Below are positions 12,277 to 25,556 of a stretch of DNA of 64,000 bases, one piece after another. The position numbers were made by a program, and so were the translations under genes. This stretch comes from Theristus sp. LFF4_11. Lineage: Eukaryota; Nematoda; Chromadorea; Monhysterida; Xyalidae. How positions within the stretch are numbered: position 1 is the stretch's first letter; every line of letters begins with the position of its first letter. The stretch covers positions 34,282 through 98,281 of the forward strand of contig JASANC010004297.1 of the NCBI GenBank assembly GCA_030248135.1. Direction: 5' to 3'. Below the pieces are notes generated by a model. That model saw only the letters and a program-made list of their open reading frames with translations. It searched no databases and was not told the origin of the DNA.

Positions 12277-12479
12277 AGGGAAAAAGAAAATCCGGCCGGA
12301 TTCAAAAAAATTGTTCCACAACATCACAACTAGAGGTGGAATTTTCAGAAAAATATAATTTCGCAAAAAAATTCTAGAATTTTTTCCAGAAAAATTTCGG
12401 TATTTTTTCCAATTTTTCACGAGACCAAAAATGTCCAAATGAGCATTTTCCATAAAAACAAATGATGCGGGAGGTATTT

Positions 12480-13560
12480 TAATGTTGCTGAAAATTAGCG
12501 ACGTTTGAACTAGGATAGCCTAGGGTTCATATTTATGTTGACACACTAAACTAGGGTAGCAGCCGCAGCCTATGGTTCATATAAAACTGTTGATACAGTC
12601 GAACTCACTAAAATGTGGAATCAGCTGATTGGTCGACCGAGCGGAGGCTGCTCACACTCCGCACCGTTCTTTTTTCGTGGATTTGGATTTTATTGAAACG
12701 TGTTTCTTTTGAATGAGTGTGAATTTCCAGCACCCTTTCCATGCTAAAAATAAACTCAAAGGGTTGGAGAACTGCGAAATTCAATTTTTTTATTCAACAG
12801 CTCAAAATGCATTTTTTTACTGACGACGACGACGACGACGTCGTCGCTTAATTTTTACGTGTGAACTGAAAGACAAAAGCCTGAAATGAGTGCGCTGTGT
12901 AGCCAGCTGAAGGGGGTTTCATTCCTAGCTGACCGATCGACATGCGTCCGCAATTTAAAAAAAATGCGTTCCGACTTCGCGGACGACGACGACACGACGA
13001 CGACTTTGCTTTCATTTTTCATTTTCACCGTTTTCAAGTTGTTTTTGGTAAGCTGCTGTGTTCATTTACTTGGTGCACGCAGCAAACCATGCACAGCGCA
13101 CTCCTTTCAGGCTTTTATTTTTCAGTCCACACGCAAAAATTAAGCGACGACGACGTCGTCGTCATTAAACAAAAAATACATTTTGAGTTGAGCTGTGGCA
13201 TAAAAAATTTCTAAATTTCGCGGTCTCTAACCTTTGAGTTTATTTTTAGCACAAAAAGGGTGCTGGAAATTCATAAAAACACGTTTCAATAAAATCCAAA
13301 TCCACGAAAAAAGAACGGTGCGGAGTGTGAGCAGCCTCCGCTCGGTCGACCAATCAGCTGATTCCACATTTTAGTGAGTTCGACTGTACACTAAACTAGG
13401 ATAGCCTGTGGTTCATATTTATGTTGATACACTAAACTAGGATATTGTATAATATCATTCAAATTCAAAATCGTTGATACTAAAATATTTTTGCTACACT
13501 ATTATTTTTTCAAAGATACACTAAAATAGGATAGTTTATTTACGGAATGACCGATTAAAC
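12480..13560. repeat. Tandem CTAAACTAGGATAG units
   Basis: Units like GATACACTAAACTAGGATAG followed by TTCATATTTATGTT repeat on both sides of the 12596-13386 transposon (12495-12595 and 13389-13530). The transposon therefore landed inside an existing tandem array. Similar units in reverse (CTATTTTAGAGTAGCAAC) occur at 54500-54735. Confidence 0.7.
12596..13386. mobile_element. Palindromic TA-flanked transposon, copy 1
   Basis: Terminal inverted repeats of more than 80 bp start CAGTCGAACTCACTAAAATG and are flanked by TA on both sides, as in Tc1/mariner insertions. Further in, GACGAC/GTCGTC runs (12821-12846 and 13146-13163) face each other, so nearly the whole 0.79 kb can fold back. A second copy is at 51984-52776. 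No transposase is encoded, so this is a non-autonomous element (MITE). Confidence 0.9.
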
Positions 13561-15102
13561 ATGGCAGCTTTTTTCAGGGTGCAAGGAGCGCGCGAAATTT
13601 GAATGAAAGAAAAAAAACGTTCAGAAACCAAATTGTATGCCAAATTTGACGCGTTTTTTTAGACTTATGGATTCTTCGTGCTATTCTGTTCACTCTTGCT
13701 CCCTTGAACACATGATTAGGAGTTATGTTGGCATTTTTGAAAAAGACAACTCCTAGTCTGCGACTGATCCCGCCTTGACGGGCTGCCTTATTTATTCGGC
13801 CATACTGTAGTTTATTTCCAATTCAGTTATTTTTTCAATGGCTACATGGCGTGGCCTGCATTCGGTGGCAAATTCATGTGAAACGGAAAACGGACTGCTT
13901 CAAATTATTGTGTTAAAGACGCGTCTTTTGCCAATTGTCGTGATACAGTATGAATATTAAAATTTAACATACATCTAAGTTGGATCCTGGTTTATCTTTT
14001 ACTTCAAAATTCTAGGATTGTCACGTGATGCCTGCTTTCTGTGCAGGCCACTGCTTTCTGTGGAAGGTCTGTACTCTGTCCTGCACATAGATCATGCATC
14101 AAACGATCACCACCACCAACCAATCAGCTGATAGCGCATAATTTGGAGTTCTACCGTAATGTTTCAGTGTTTCAGTCAGATAGTTTTTATCCAGATAGTT
14201 TTTTAGAGTTTTCAACTACGGTCTATTTTTTTTGCTCCATATGCCACATGTGGGCATGCGCAAACGCGTCATGGGTGTCCAACACTGCTGAATCCAACAA
14301 CTTTACTGAGGTCAGCTGCTAAACAATTAAACACTGATAAACTTCCAGTCACTAGCTCTTTGAATTTTTGGAAACTTCTTTGTGCGTTTTGGTGAAATCT
14401 CAGAATAGTGCACAGTGGTATGTTTTGGTGAAACCTAAAAAATGCAATGTGGATGCTTGACCTGTGGGTTTAAACGAAGTTGGCTACGCACTGATTTGAT
14501 CTAGCCAGTTAGTGAGCTCGTTTGTTTCAATTATTGATTCCCATAATGAATTTTCCGTGAAAAAAATCATGGTTTTGAAGAATCGTGTAAAAATGTTTTA
14601 GCATCCTCAACAAATACCATGTGGCTATTGTTATTGGAAATGAACAAATAAAAGTTGGATTGCTGAACTCAAATTTGCAGAATTTGCAAAGTTTCAAGCA
14701 ACACAGCACCAGTGTTAGTTTGACAATTTTTAAACTATTACGCATCATCGTATTTTTTCTGAATTTTAGAAGAACTTGCGCAACGAAGTTTGTTTTTTGT
14801 TAAACAAACCGCAGCAAGCACACGCCTGAACTGTAGTAACTTTAAAAACACCGCCACGCGTTTCTGTGAGCGTGACAATAATAACAGTAAAAAGTTTATC
14901 TTTCATTTATCTTTTTTAATTCCTTTTTCGTTTGATTTGGTGAATGGTGATATTACTGCAACAGATTGACTGCACTGTGGTAGAATGTGAACATGTGAGG
15001 CCAGGAATTTCAGTAAAAATGTTTACTTTAATGGGATAAAACGAGCTGTTTGGACAATGAACAATGCAGTAATCAGCATGTTTCAGTGATTATTTCGTTC
15101 AA
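13561..15102. other. Intergenic, upstream of the DEG/ENaC gene
   Basis: No exon or named repeat is supported. The last few hundred bases should contain the promoter and 5' leader of the channel gene, but I see no distinctive TATA box. A CCAATCAGCTGAT motif is present at 14120. Confidence 0.3.
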
Positions 15103-18100
15103 ATGGACTGTGAGCAGAACAGTCGAGCGTTCTACGACTACGAGACCGAGTTATTCTCGTCCGTGACCACGTACCATGGCATCAGTCGCATCTACAACGC
15201 GAAGCACTGGCCGGCAAAGTGGTTCTGGACGGTTGTCGTTGCTGCCGCGTTCTGCATGTTCTTACTGTCGGTTGGTTTTGTCGGCTTGCCTCGAATGTTG
15301 TTTTTTTAGTTGCATTCATGATTTCAAGTCGGAAATCGCATGGCCATGCAGCGCTGAAATTCATTGTTCATGAACGCAAAAATGTGCATCACCGCTGCCG
15401 CTGTGCTATTCGCGTGAATGATTTGTGAGGGTGAGACGATTAGGCATAAAAGTAAGAGGAGAGTAGCGTCAAAGCCAGGGAGATTTTCAAACAAAACACT
15501 ATGAAAGGATAACTAGCGATACTTCGGTTTTTTCTAGGCAAAGCAAACGTTGCTAACGTTGCAACAGCATCCGCTTCAAACAAGCGTCTCAATTGCGATT
15601 CCGACCCGACAGCTGGTGTTTCCGATGGTGACGTTGTGCAACACAAATCCGATCATGAAATCAAAACTCAGAACACTCTGTGAGAAACTGATTTTTTCGT
15701 AAAAGTTTTTTATCAGGATCTGTTTTTCTGTACAAGACAGCAGAGACGAGCTGTAAATGTTTGCATGTAAAGTGTATACACACAGTAAGTTACTATACCA
15801 AGTTGTGTGTCATTCCAAACAGCGCAACACCTCTGTTCTTTGTAATTCCTCCTGTAGCCAGTTGGCTATAAGATCATAGGATGAAAATCTTGTCGAGCAC
15901 TGCTCGCTGTTCGAAGAAACACCTTTCAAAATAATTGCAATTCCTAGCGTTCATTGCAGACCCAAAAATGAACAGCACAGTGGTGCAGTACACGAGCATG
16001 ATCAATCTGCAGCCGGCGACGTTTCTGTCGAATCGACTACGATCGAAAGTTAATGCCACGATACTCGCACGGATGGACGCCGAGTTTCACGACTACGTAC
16101 GAACGGTGGAAGACGGCCGCTTTGATGTGGCGCAGTTTCTGGACGACACGAGGTGGCTGTGGTTTGGTGCTCTCCAAACGGTGTATTCTGAGTTCATTCT
16201 GCGGCAATCAGCCAGTAAAATTCAAGCCATCAATTTACGTGCATCACATCGCATCGCATGTATTGACCGTCGTAGATACCATTGCGACATCGTAGATTAC
16301 GACATGATCAAACAGAAAACATATGCATCCTGCACTGCATCTTTAAAAAAATGACTGAAACTGACTGACGGTTTTTTTCAAAGATGCAGCGCAGTTTTAA
16401 ATGCAGTGCAGTTTGCAGTGCAAAAGGTTTTGTGTGATGAGGTTTCTGAACTGAACAAAAAGTTTTTGTTGAAAAACACTACATTACATTGTTATGGTCA
16501 ATGGGTCCATGTTCAAGACGTTGGTCGCGCAATATGCACCCACTTGATGTCACAAACTTTTTCTGCCTTTTTGATCTGATACCGGTTAATGTCTTTTCCA
16601 AATAAAATCTTTTGTTCTTAAAAAAAGAATGTAGCCAGAGAATCTGAATTCGCTGACGAACTGGGAAAAACATAGAGAAAGGGCAAACACCAGTACTGTA
16701 TTTGTAAATGTTTTTTCCATAGTTTCTCCTGCACTGATCTCGTGCTCGAGTGCGTGTTTGGCGGTCAAGCGTTGACGGTTGACAAATGTTGTGCTGGCGC
16801 GCAGTCAATTTTGACGGATTTTGGCGTGTGCGTTCGCATCGATGTCACCAACTGGACAGCGTTGTACACATCGGAGAATGAAGGCAAAACTCTACAGGTC
16901 AGACAGAGAGAGAGAGAGAGAGAGAGAGCGACTAAAATTTTCCGATGAGTAAAGAAAAGTTTGAATTTTACCCGCTGAATGGCTGATGTAAGTACTTATT
17001 ACACACCATTGAACTCACGTGTTGGTAAAATAGTAAAAAATTGCTTGCGAAATTAGTGGGGGAACTAATAGTAGAGTTAGTTAGCAGTAACGTTCGCTAG
17101 ATGTATCGCGTGTCCGCGTATGAGCGTTTGATTGCGTCGTTGCTGAGGAATCGGCTAAAAAAGGTCACGTTTCCAGGGTACCAGAGGGGGCCATGGTCAG
17201 ACGATCATGGGCAGTGCACTAGAAGGACTCTCGCTAACGATCAATCTGCACAGCCACAATGAAACTGACGGTATGAAGACTGCATGACTTTCAATTGTTT
17301 GCTAGTTAGAAGTTTCTGCTTTCCTACTGCATCAAAGACTTCTAGTTCGAGTTCTAACATGTCAACTTTCTTGTCAGTTTTTTTTTCAAATGAGAAAATT
17401 TAAAAAAAATTCAGTTTTTTCGTCACCAGAAAATGTTGTACGAAGCACTGAAGACACTGGACTAAAATTTCAAATCACACATGAAATGGAGAAATCGGAC
17501 GAAATTCTTGGCAATGGAGGAGCAGTGGTTGCACCCGGCCACAAGGCGTATCTCGCCGTCACACAACGTCAGGTTATATTCATTCAGTTTCACACAGGAT
17601 ATGTTTCACTAAAGCGACACAAAATTCAGGTTCAACTGCTTGACCACGCAAACTGGGGCAACTGCAGCACCGGCTGGCAGCACCAACAACAGCAACTGGG
17701 TGCAAAAGGACCGCTGTTAGTTGTTAAATCTGAAGCACGGATGTGTGATCAAAGACGTCGTTTACATGAAGCTGATTGGCCGACCTTACCCATGCGATGA
17801 CGTACCCAAGACGTCGCGTTTGATGATGATTTGTTTGTGTTTGTTTGCATGATGCAGCCAATCATAAAGTTTGGCCATGGCCACAGAGTAACCCGGCGCA
17901 ATCACCGGAACCACCGAGCACTAATCCAATGAGCTTATTGCTTTCCTCTGCTTGTGTTACTTGGAACAAGCATTCTATGCTTTTAGAAAGAACACCTGGC
18001 AATTGTACATGCCGGATTCGAAGTATTCCAATGCAAATTGCAATACGAATTGCCTGCTGAATTTGTACGACCAAGAATGTCAATGTATTCCATTGCACTT

Positions 18101-20055
18101 CGGGGACTACAACGCAAGTAGGTTGTTGCTCGCAAAATTTTAGTATTTCAATTCGTTTTGTTTTGTTTCAATGTTTTTTTGTGAATATGTTTCAGTCTAA
18201 TGAAACGAAATATATCACATTCGCAACGCTTTTCTGTGCTTCATTTCCACCTTTATTTTCACAGCGGCACATGCCAGTTGTACGCCGGTGCAACTGTACA
18301 AATGTATGACGTCCACCATGTCGGCGTCGTTTGGAACTTGTGCGTGTATGACTTTGAAAATTGTGGCTCTTCTTAGAGATGGAAATTTTCCGAAAAATAT
18401 ATGAGAAAAATTTTCGGAAATTTTTCCGGAAAAATTTTGTAGGTTTTTTCAACTTATCCGGCAACTAAAAAATAACCATTTTCCATAAAAGCAATTGATG
18501 CAGGATGCAATGTTGCTCAAAGTGAGCAACATTTGAACCAAAAATCGAAGATGCAACCGACAATGCGGCGGACTGGTTTTGTCCTTTTTCGGCGTATTAT
18601 CTTCAGCGTTCATAAAATCACGGAATTTTATTTTGAACCGAAAGGAAAATTTCTTGAAAATGCCACCGCTAGTTCTTCTGAATATAGTCGACGAAAGTTT
18701 GGAATATCAAAACTCAAAACAGTCTTGCGTTTTGAGGATTGGCCTTGAACAGTCTTTGAGTGTATCTTCAGAAATAAATAAACTGTACTCTGCAAAGGCT
18801 GAACATGGACTGGATTAGTGGAATAAATGGCCCTTCTTGATTTACTTGGCTTTTTCTTTTCTGAAAGGTCTTTACAGTTTTTGAGCGATTTTTTTTTAAT
18901 TCTAGACCTGCTAAAGAAGTACTGGTTCGACTACTGCAGTTGCGGTGTGGAGTGTGACCACGTCGAGTACAGCACCGAACTTTCGTACACGCAGTTGGAC
19001 ACGAGCAGCCCCAGCCAGGCACTGCCAAAAACGGCAATCGCAAACTCACTCGCTGTTCAGTTCGCTGTGGACGCTGAGACAGCCAGGTAAGTTGACATCC
19101 AAAGAAACTTGAGCTGAGATAAAATTCAACGTAGTACGCCTCTGCAGCTGGCTTTTAGCGTCTGATTTTTTAATTAAGGTCTGGTTTTTGTTGCTGTTGG
19201 TTGTTGTTGGTGGTTTTAGGCGATATTTTTAGCCAGGGCTAACCCAGAAAAGCGTACAGAACGCCATTGAGCAGGGCGCCCATCGAGTTTTCTCTGTCAT
19301 TAAGTGCCAACACACCCCTCGGCGGGGCCGAACGCACAGACAAGCGCTACTACCAGGCCACGAGGCCAAGGGTAACATGCCTGTGCGACACTTGCCGGAA
19401 AGCGGTGCGCGCACGTTTGACAGAGATTTGACAACAATTTTAATTTATGTGATGCCTTCCAGAAAGGATTTCGTCCAATTGAACGTGTTCATGAAACATT
19501 CTTACTACGAACTGCATCAGCAACAGAAGGCCGTCTCACAAATCAGCACACTCGGTCTGTTTACATCATTTTTTACAATTGTTGTTCCCTGTCATCATAT
19601 TGTACTTAGTTCAAAAATCGCAAACAACATTTGCCTGGAATCGCAGAGAGCTTCTGTGGTTGCGTGCACTAAACGTTACTGCTTGCCTTTTTACAAGTCT
19701 GCGTTCTTTTTTTCCTTGTTTTTCTGTGCTTACAACAGTAACGGGATCAACCTACTTAGCTGTAAAGCTCATTCTGAAAAGCGGCCACACCACACACATG
19801 TGCACAGGCACGATCGGCGGCATGATGGGCTTGTGCATGGGCATGAGTTTCGTGACCCTGATGGAGATCGCAGTGTTCACGGCAAAGTCAATTTGGGGCA
19901 TGATATGCGCGGTCGGGCACAATGGCGCACGCACCAGGGCACGCTACCCATTGGTGAACAGGCGCAAGGCCAGCGCGCAAAACGACCAATCAGCGTTTGG
20001 CAAGTTCATGCGAAGATTGACGGTCACAACTGACTCCGAGCGGGCGTTGGCGTGA
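15103..20055 (+). CDS. DEG/ENaC-family sodium channel subunit
   Basis: Amiloride-type, trimeric, voltage-insensitive cation channel of the plasma membrane. Exons: 15103-15270, 15538-15679, 15960-16152, 16723-16897, 17177-17270, 17430-17572, 17630-17699, 17971-18117, 18265-18339, 18906-19086, 19463-19554, 19808-20055. All phases agree, giving 575 aa, a usual length. The N-terminus has the HG gating motif (YHGISRIY, H25-G26), then TM1 and the post-TM1 motif FPMVTLCNTNP. The Cys-rich ectodomain follows, with FSCTDL, ILTDFGVC, GLSLTINL, GNC, the CNTNCLLNLYDQECQCIP cysteine cluster and CSCGVEC. The pore helix and TM2 read GGMMGLCMGMSFVTLMEI. The selectivity triplet is G-M-S (505-507) where G-A/S-S is usual. 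Ligand or mechanical gating cannot be told from the sequence. The exon 1 donor and exon 8 acceptor are less certain than the rest. Confidence 0.95.
16905..16928. repeat. GA dinucleotide repeat
   Basis: A short AGAG run immediately after the donor of channel exon 4 (16897). Confidence 0.9.
19215..19375 (-). repeat. Repeat D, intact copy
   Basis: Uninterrupted copy, on the minus strand, of the repeat split at 2733-4240. It reads through the point (TAGCCAGGGCTAACCCAG) where the other copy carries a 1.3-kb insertion. It lies in the intron before channel exon 11. The head (GGCCTGGTAGTAGCGC on the minus strand) recurs at 60304 and 63478. Confidence 0.75.
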
Positions 20056-21916
20056 TTTTGCAAGTCCTAGTCTAAAGCAACAATACACTCAGTTATAACG
20101 CAGTAAGGTTGAAATGGTGCGCGCAGTCGCAAACACACCGGCACACACACACACACACTCGCGCTGCAGCACGGTGTGTGCTCACGTGTTTGTTTGTGAC
20201 TTGTGCAACGTTCAGGGCAAAATCGGTAGATCGGGTCTTTAAACGAACAAAAGCCAAACAACAGTGAAACCTGCAGTCTGGGACGGTTTAGACGTTCTCT
20301 TACATCTTGGTGTTCTATTTTCTATTTTTTTGGCATAAAAACTACTTTGAACATCACCAAAAGATCGTTTATTTGATTTTTTCACATAGGATACTTTGAC
20401 AGTTCTGATTCAGGTTATTCCAGTATTTATGGCAACTTGAAATATGAAGTAAAAGTAACACATTATACAATGTACAAAGAAGTACACTGAAAAACAGGGA
20501 AATACAACCATCAGAAACGCAAAACAGTATTTTTGGCTCGAGCTATGTAGTCATTACACATAAAAGGAGCAGTTAAATAAGTTTTAAAGAATGACCCTGT
20601 GAACTCTGGTACAGTCTGTTCAATAGAACGCGGCAGGCTATCAAAACCAAGAATGATCTTAAAATTCAAACTCGCGCGCAAACACACACTTGTTGACGGG
20701 TCTGACTTTTTGCACACTGACAGCCACACAAACAATTTGCCCGACAGACCACAAGACCAACGTTAGAAAAACGCGAGATTTTGAACAGATACTATTCAAT
20801 TTTGAGCGTCTGACACGTCCCCATTGTGCAGCCTTCATAAAAGCTGGGTCAAAAAGCAAAAAAATATGAAAGCGGTCACAAAAAATGAAAGGGTTATCGC
20901 CGTAATATGAAAAAACCTTCATTTAAAAAAATAAATAAATGAAAGGCGAACAGGCATGCACTTTCCAATCGTGCACTGCTGTGAGTTTGCACACTTGCGC
21001 ACATAAACACACAGGCGTATACGGTACCAGTGTGTTTGTGTATGTGTGTGCGCAACATCATAAGAAGACATAACAATATCGATCTTTAGAACTCGATTGA
21101 AAAAGATTTTTTGAAACAGACTTTCAAAAAGATCTGTTTATGACTCAAGACTGCAAAAAATAATGACTCACAAAAACACATTGGCATTCCGTTGCAAAGG
21201 AAAAATATTAATTCAGTTTTTTTAAATACCGGTGCGAAAATAACCCAAAAGCTGGAATCGACTGCAAACATGAACGAAAATAAAACTGGCTAAAATAATA
21301 CACACGCTCATAAAACTGAACTGCATATTCTAATGAACACTCAAAATCAAAAATCCAAACAAACACGTACACCGAAGACCTTTGTAAACTGCATAAACTC
21401 GGTTAGTGTGCTAAAATAAAACAATAAAGTGAAAAAATGAAAACTATGCAATAGTTTCCTAAAATTTCATTTGTGCCTAAAAATTTGTTTTCAAATTCAA
21501 CCCACAGTATGTTGTCCTAGTGAACAAGTAATAATTTAAAAAAATAAAAAGTACCGTCTTTTTATGGCATAACTCTTTTGGACGGAGTACAACGTTCAAG
21601 CATTTTCAAAACCTACTTCCAATGGCTGCATTTAACATGAATTTTGTTTGAAAACCCATTCGAACACACACAGTCACTCAAGTGTCGACTCAACAAGCAG
21701 CAAGCTTCGAAGATGTCAAAATGGATGACTCTGATTATAATGTGAGAGCAATTCGAAAAAACAAAACAGACAACAAAATTGAACAGCACACACGGTTTGG
21801 CGCAAAAACCGGCACTAAAACACACCAGCTACATACATATATGATCAAGCTGCTTCACTTGAACGTGCGAGGTCCCCCACTAAAAACTTACACCCGTTTA
21901 TTATCTTTTCTGTTGG
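20056..21916. other. Intergenic between DEG/ENaC and elongase genes
   Basis: AT-rich with CA-type stretches (20138-20165). It holds the 3' untranslated region of the channel and several AATAAA-like hexamers, for example near 20930. No exon is supported. Confidence 0.35.
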
Positions 21917-22096
21917 TTCCGAGATTCAATGCGCCCACCGAAAGGGAAACACTTTCCTGCATGACGCGAGAATACAAAATTGATAGTGATCCGACTCCTT
22001 AAATAGGGTCGCGTGACTTCGACTATTTTGAATTGCCCCATAAAGATTGAAACTAGTTTCTCTTTTACGTCTGCAAACGCATTGAGTCGCAAACCT
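21917..22096 (+). repeat. Family E inverted-repeat element
   Basis: Cleanest copy of the family. It starts TTCCGAGATTCAATGCG, ends CGCATTGAGTCGCAAAC and is about 180 bp long. Related copies lie at 1222, 6743, 41930 and 57188. It sits in the presumed 3' region of the elongase transcript. Confidence 0.75.
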
Positions 22097-22182
22097 ACAA
22101 AAATGACAACAACAATGCAACGCACACTGCTCAGCACACTGCAGCCCCGCACGTTGCACCCAACGCCCGTTGTGTTCCAGCG

Positions 22183-25100
22183 TCACCCGATCATGTCCAC
22201 GAGCGGCTCCATGTCGCCGAGGTAGTTGCGTTTCTTCTCGGGGCGTTTGTGGTTGATGAAGCTGCGCTTCTTGACGGCGTTGCGCTTGTCGTCCTCCTGG
22301 CGGTATTTCGCCTCGTGCACGTGCGTCCGCCGAAAGTAACGCCAGTAGAAGGCGGTCGTGACGGCGTACAACACGAGCGAGCCGACGATCACCGGCCAAT
22401 TCGCAGAGTCGCACTGCTCGACCGGACTCGACTTGACGGCCGCCACGGCCACCAGAATCAACTGGCACACGGCGAAACGCAACAGTTGCACGATCGCCAA
22501 CAGACGCTCCACGCGACGACTCAGTGGCCACTCGGAGAACACCGCCGCACTGTGCCTGCAACGACGGTGACGCTGCTGTGCGTTGTGATGGCATTCACTG
22601 CTCAAGCTGACGTGAATGCAGCCAATCAGCGTGCCAGCAACACATTACACGGCTTGAGTTAATGCGTTGCAATTCGACTGTGAAGAGCTGTCTTGTTGGG
22701 TCTTGTCAATTCGGGCGTGAAATTTAGGAATGAATTTTGAGCGTGTAGCCTGTGTTCTTGCATGGTGCGTTTATTTGCGCCATACTTTTGAGACACTTGT
22801 TTTTTGTGGTCTCCAATCGGCCAGTCCAACTACATCGCAGTGCCCTTGTTCCGATCTATTACAGAAACGCGAGCACAAATGAGGAACCTGATCGAAAACG
22901 TTTCTCGATTGCACTCACCAATACATCGCCGTATGAACGATCATTTTCAACATCAACGCCCAACGCAAAAAGGCGAAATTCTCTGGATACACGAAGAACC
23001 AGTACAGGGTGGTGGCGGTGTGATAGAACCGATGCAGCTTGGTGACGCGACGTTTCTAAACAAGTTTAGAAATGCGACTGGCTGCGCTTTGCGAAGAAAA
23101 TCTTAAGCCCAACACTTAAACCGCTTTATTAAACTCTGCACCGCAAGCGGGGCAACAAGCACCCGTCATTTTAGACCATAGGTGGCACGGAAAATTCCCG
23201 GACAATTTTCCCGTTCAAAATAAATTTCAGTTATTTTAGCAAACCTTTTTACTAAATATCAGAGTTTTACAACCTTGCTTTCCAAAAATTGAAAACAAAT
23301 TTCCGGAATTTTTGTTTGCAAACTTCTTTATTTCGAAAAAATTCCATTTCTCATTTAGACGTATAAACTGTGATGATGCCTTGGATTTCACCAAGTTTCC
23401 ACTTGATCTCACCTGCAGGACCATGATCACGGAGCTGATCATCTCCCACAAGTTCAGGTAGGCGCACAGCCAGACCCAGTAGCCGCTGGTGCCATCAAAG
23501 TAGCCACCGGACTCGCACATTGACCCTAAAATCAGGCCAGTCCACAGTCACATCACCAATGCGAATGCGGATATAAAACTAAAAAGTACGCCTGATATTG
23601 GCTTTTATGGCAGATTCACACACCAGAAAAAATTACAGTCTCCATTGACGCACATTTGTGTTCATTCCAAACATTGGTCACTCACACGAACAATGAAAAA
23701 CCAATAAACATGATAGACGCACGCACCACTAAGCTTCAGCTTCTTCAGAGCCCAAACGAATTCCGACATCAGTCTCACAGCAGCGAACGCGTGCACTGCG
23801 CCCATCAACAGCGCCCAATAGCGGTACAAACGGTCCAAGTTGTACGCGGGCCTGCAGAATCGGGCGATAATTTCGGCCGTCATCAGAGACGTCCAGTGAC
23901 AGAATGGAAACTGTACACTTCTGCGGTAAGGGCGAAGTTCAGAGGAGTCAGGACAGGAGCAACAGGGGGGACTAGCTCAGAAAAAACATCGGCTTCCAAA
24001 ACTGTCCTGTCCACCACTCACGGCTTGCCTACTCATGGTGTCTTACACTTCTCTGGTATCATGTAGGGTTAGGGGGAAAAAAAATCCGGATTTTTTTTTT
24101 AAATTAAAAAAAAAATTTTTTTTTTTTAAAAATTTTTTTTTACAAGTTAGGTTCGTTCGAAGCGTCTCGTCGAGCTGAGTTCATCTAGACTATTTTCAGA
24201 ACGATCCGGGAAACTATAAGAGCGAAAATCGTGTTTTATTGAAATTATGTCCATTTCATAGAGGGAAAGTTGCATTTTCAACAGTAAAACAGGGCAATTT
24301 TTCACGTGTACTTGAATATTGAACCGTTCTTAGTGGTTCCTCTTTAGAAAATTACCAAAATTTGACTGTGTTCAAAAATTCCTGTTTGCTGTAGCTAAGT
24401 CGGCAACCCCTGTCGACCCGGTCGCCCCCCCCCCCAAGACACTTACTTTCAGGTTCAACCAGCTATGCTATCTGCCACATGGCGAGAGCCCACTCTTCAA
24501 ATCATCGTATCGAAAACATGTACCATGATTTCGCGATCACGTTGCGGGCAACTGACAGACGCAAGTTTAACACGTTAGTTTAGCTCAGCACGCAAGTTTT
24601 AACATGTGGCCATGTTATCGGGTATCTGAAAAACGGTCGTGTGATGTGGTATTAACCAACATCTCCGCTCAAATTGTTTAACAATATATCGCACAACTCC
24701 ATTGTAGACCTATAACATACGCCAATCAACAAGATATCATGTTCATCTCATGGCCTACCGACTGAAAAACATGTTCTAAGTTGCAAGAAAACGATTTCTG
24801 AAACGATATTTCAATTCAGTTAAGTCATTTCAACGCTAAAAATTGACTCTAGAAGTCATCCAAATCGAAAAACATGGAGTACGTCGGTCAAAATGACCAA
24901 ATAATGACATTTACCTAAGCACACAAAGAAGTTGGGAAGAAAATTTGGTTTGAACTTTCAAAAAATTATGCCATAAATCGAATTTTCAGAGCAAAGTAGA
25001 AGAAAAAATTTTCAAATTTTTTTTTTAAGTTTGAAAAAAAAAATCCAAATTTTTTTTTTAAAAAAAACGAAAAAAAAAATAAAAAAAAAATTTTTTTTCA

Positions 25101-25556
25101 AAGCCCCTAACCCTAGTATCATGCCGTGCACTGCGATTTGTATACATACTTAAAAGTGATTTTTTTGATTTCTGATCAGAGGTTGCTTGCAATGAGTCGT
25201 TGTAGGTTCCTAATCCTAAACCTAATCCTAATCCTAAGCCAAGCCTTTTTGATAAGGTGAAAATGATCAATTTAGTTTTTGCATTTTTTTCTTTCCTGTG
25301 TTTTGGAGGAGGAGCACCGGAACTGCAGATGCAGCTGTTTTAATAATGATGCATTACGGTGCACTGCAGAATAAAACTGACTGACAGACACCACCGACCT
25401 GTCCACCATGTACCACTTCTTCAGCGCGTGCAACACCATCCAGTACAACAGGCACAACGCGCAGACCAGCGCGCGCACTTCGTACGTGTTCACCTGACTC
25501 TGCCCGTCGTCGTAGTAGAATTTTCGCGTGAAAAGCAGCTGCCGGAATGTGGCCAT
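22183..25556 (-). CDS. ELO-family fatty-acid elongase, divergent
   Basis: Resembles ELOVL6-type 3-ketoacyl-CoA synthases of the ER membrane, which condense malonyl-CoA with a long acyl-CoA. Exons: 25556-25399, 23851-23727, 23525-23413, 23055-22919, 22555-22183. All phases agree, giving 301 aa. Family landmarks are the Cys-Glu-x4-Phe-Asp-Gly segment (CESGGYFDGTSGYW), the LNLWEMISSVIMVLQ helix, the VHTAMYW segment and six or seven hydrophobic helices. The lysine/arginine-rich tail (KKRSFINHKRPEKKRN) fits ER retention. The catalytic histidine box, normally HxxHH, reads L-H-R-F-Y-H-T (139-145), so it is altered. The first intron holds a transposon (24064-25115) and repeat B. It could be a non-canonical or non-catalytic family member. 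Confidence 0.88.
24064..25115. mobile_element. Family C transposon with A/T-rich ends, long copy
   Basis: Ends TAGGGTTAGGGG and CCCCTAACCCTA are inverted repeats, each followed inward by long A and T runs. The inner right part (AAGAAAATTTGGTTTGAACTTTC, then AATTATGCCATAAATCG) matches copies at 46191 and 50088. At 1.05 kb it is the longest copy. It has no coding capacity. Confidence 0.8.
25135..25358 (-). repeat. Family B repeat, inverted copy
   Basis: Reverse complement of the 12049-12276 repeat, including CCTAATCCTAAACCTAATCC. It lies directly beside the family C element in the first elongase intron. Confidence 0.85.

Noticed and set aside
12855..13214. ORFs inside the palindromic transposon (85-90 codons)
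   Set aside because: No transposase motifs; they overlap GAC/GTC runs and are repeated in the second copy only because the DNA is.
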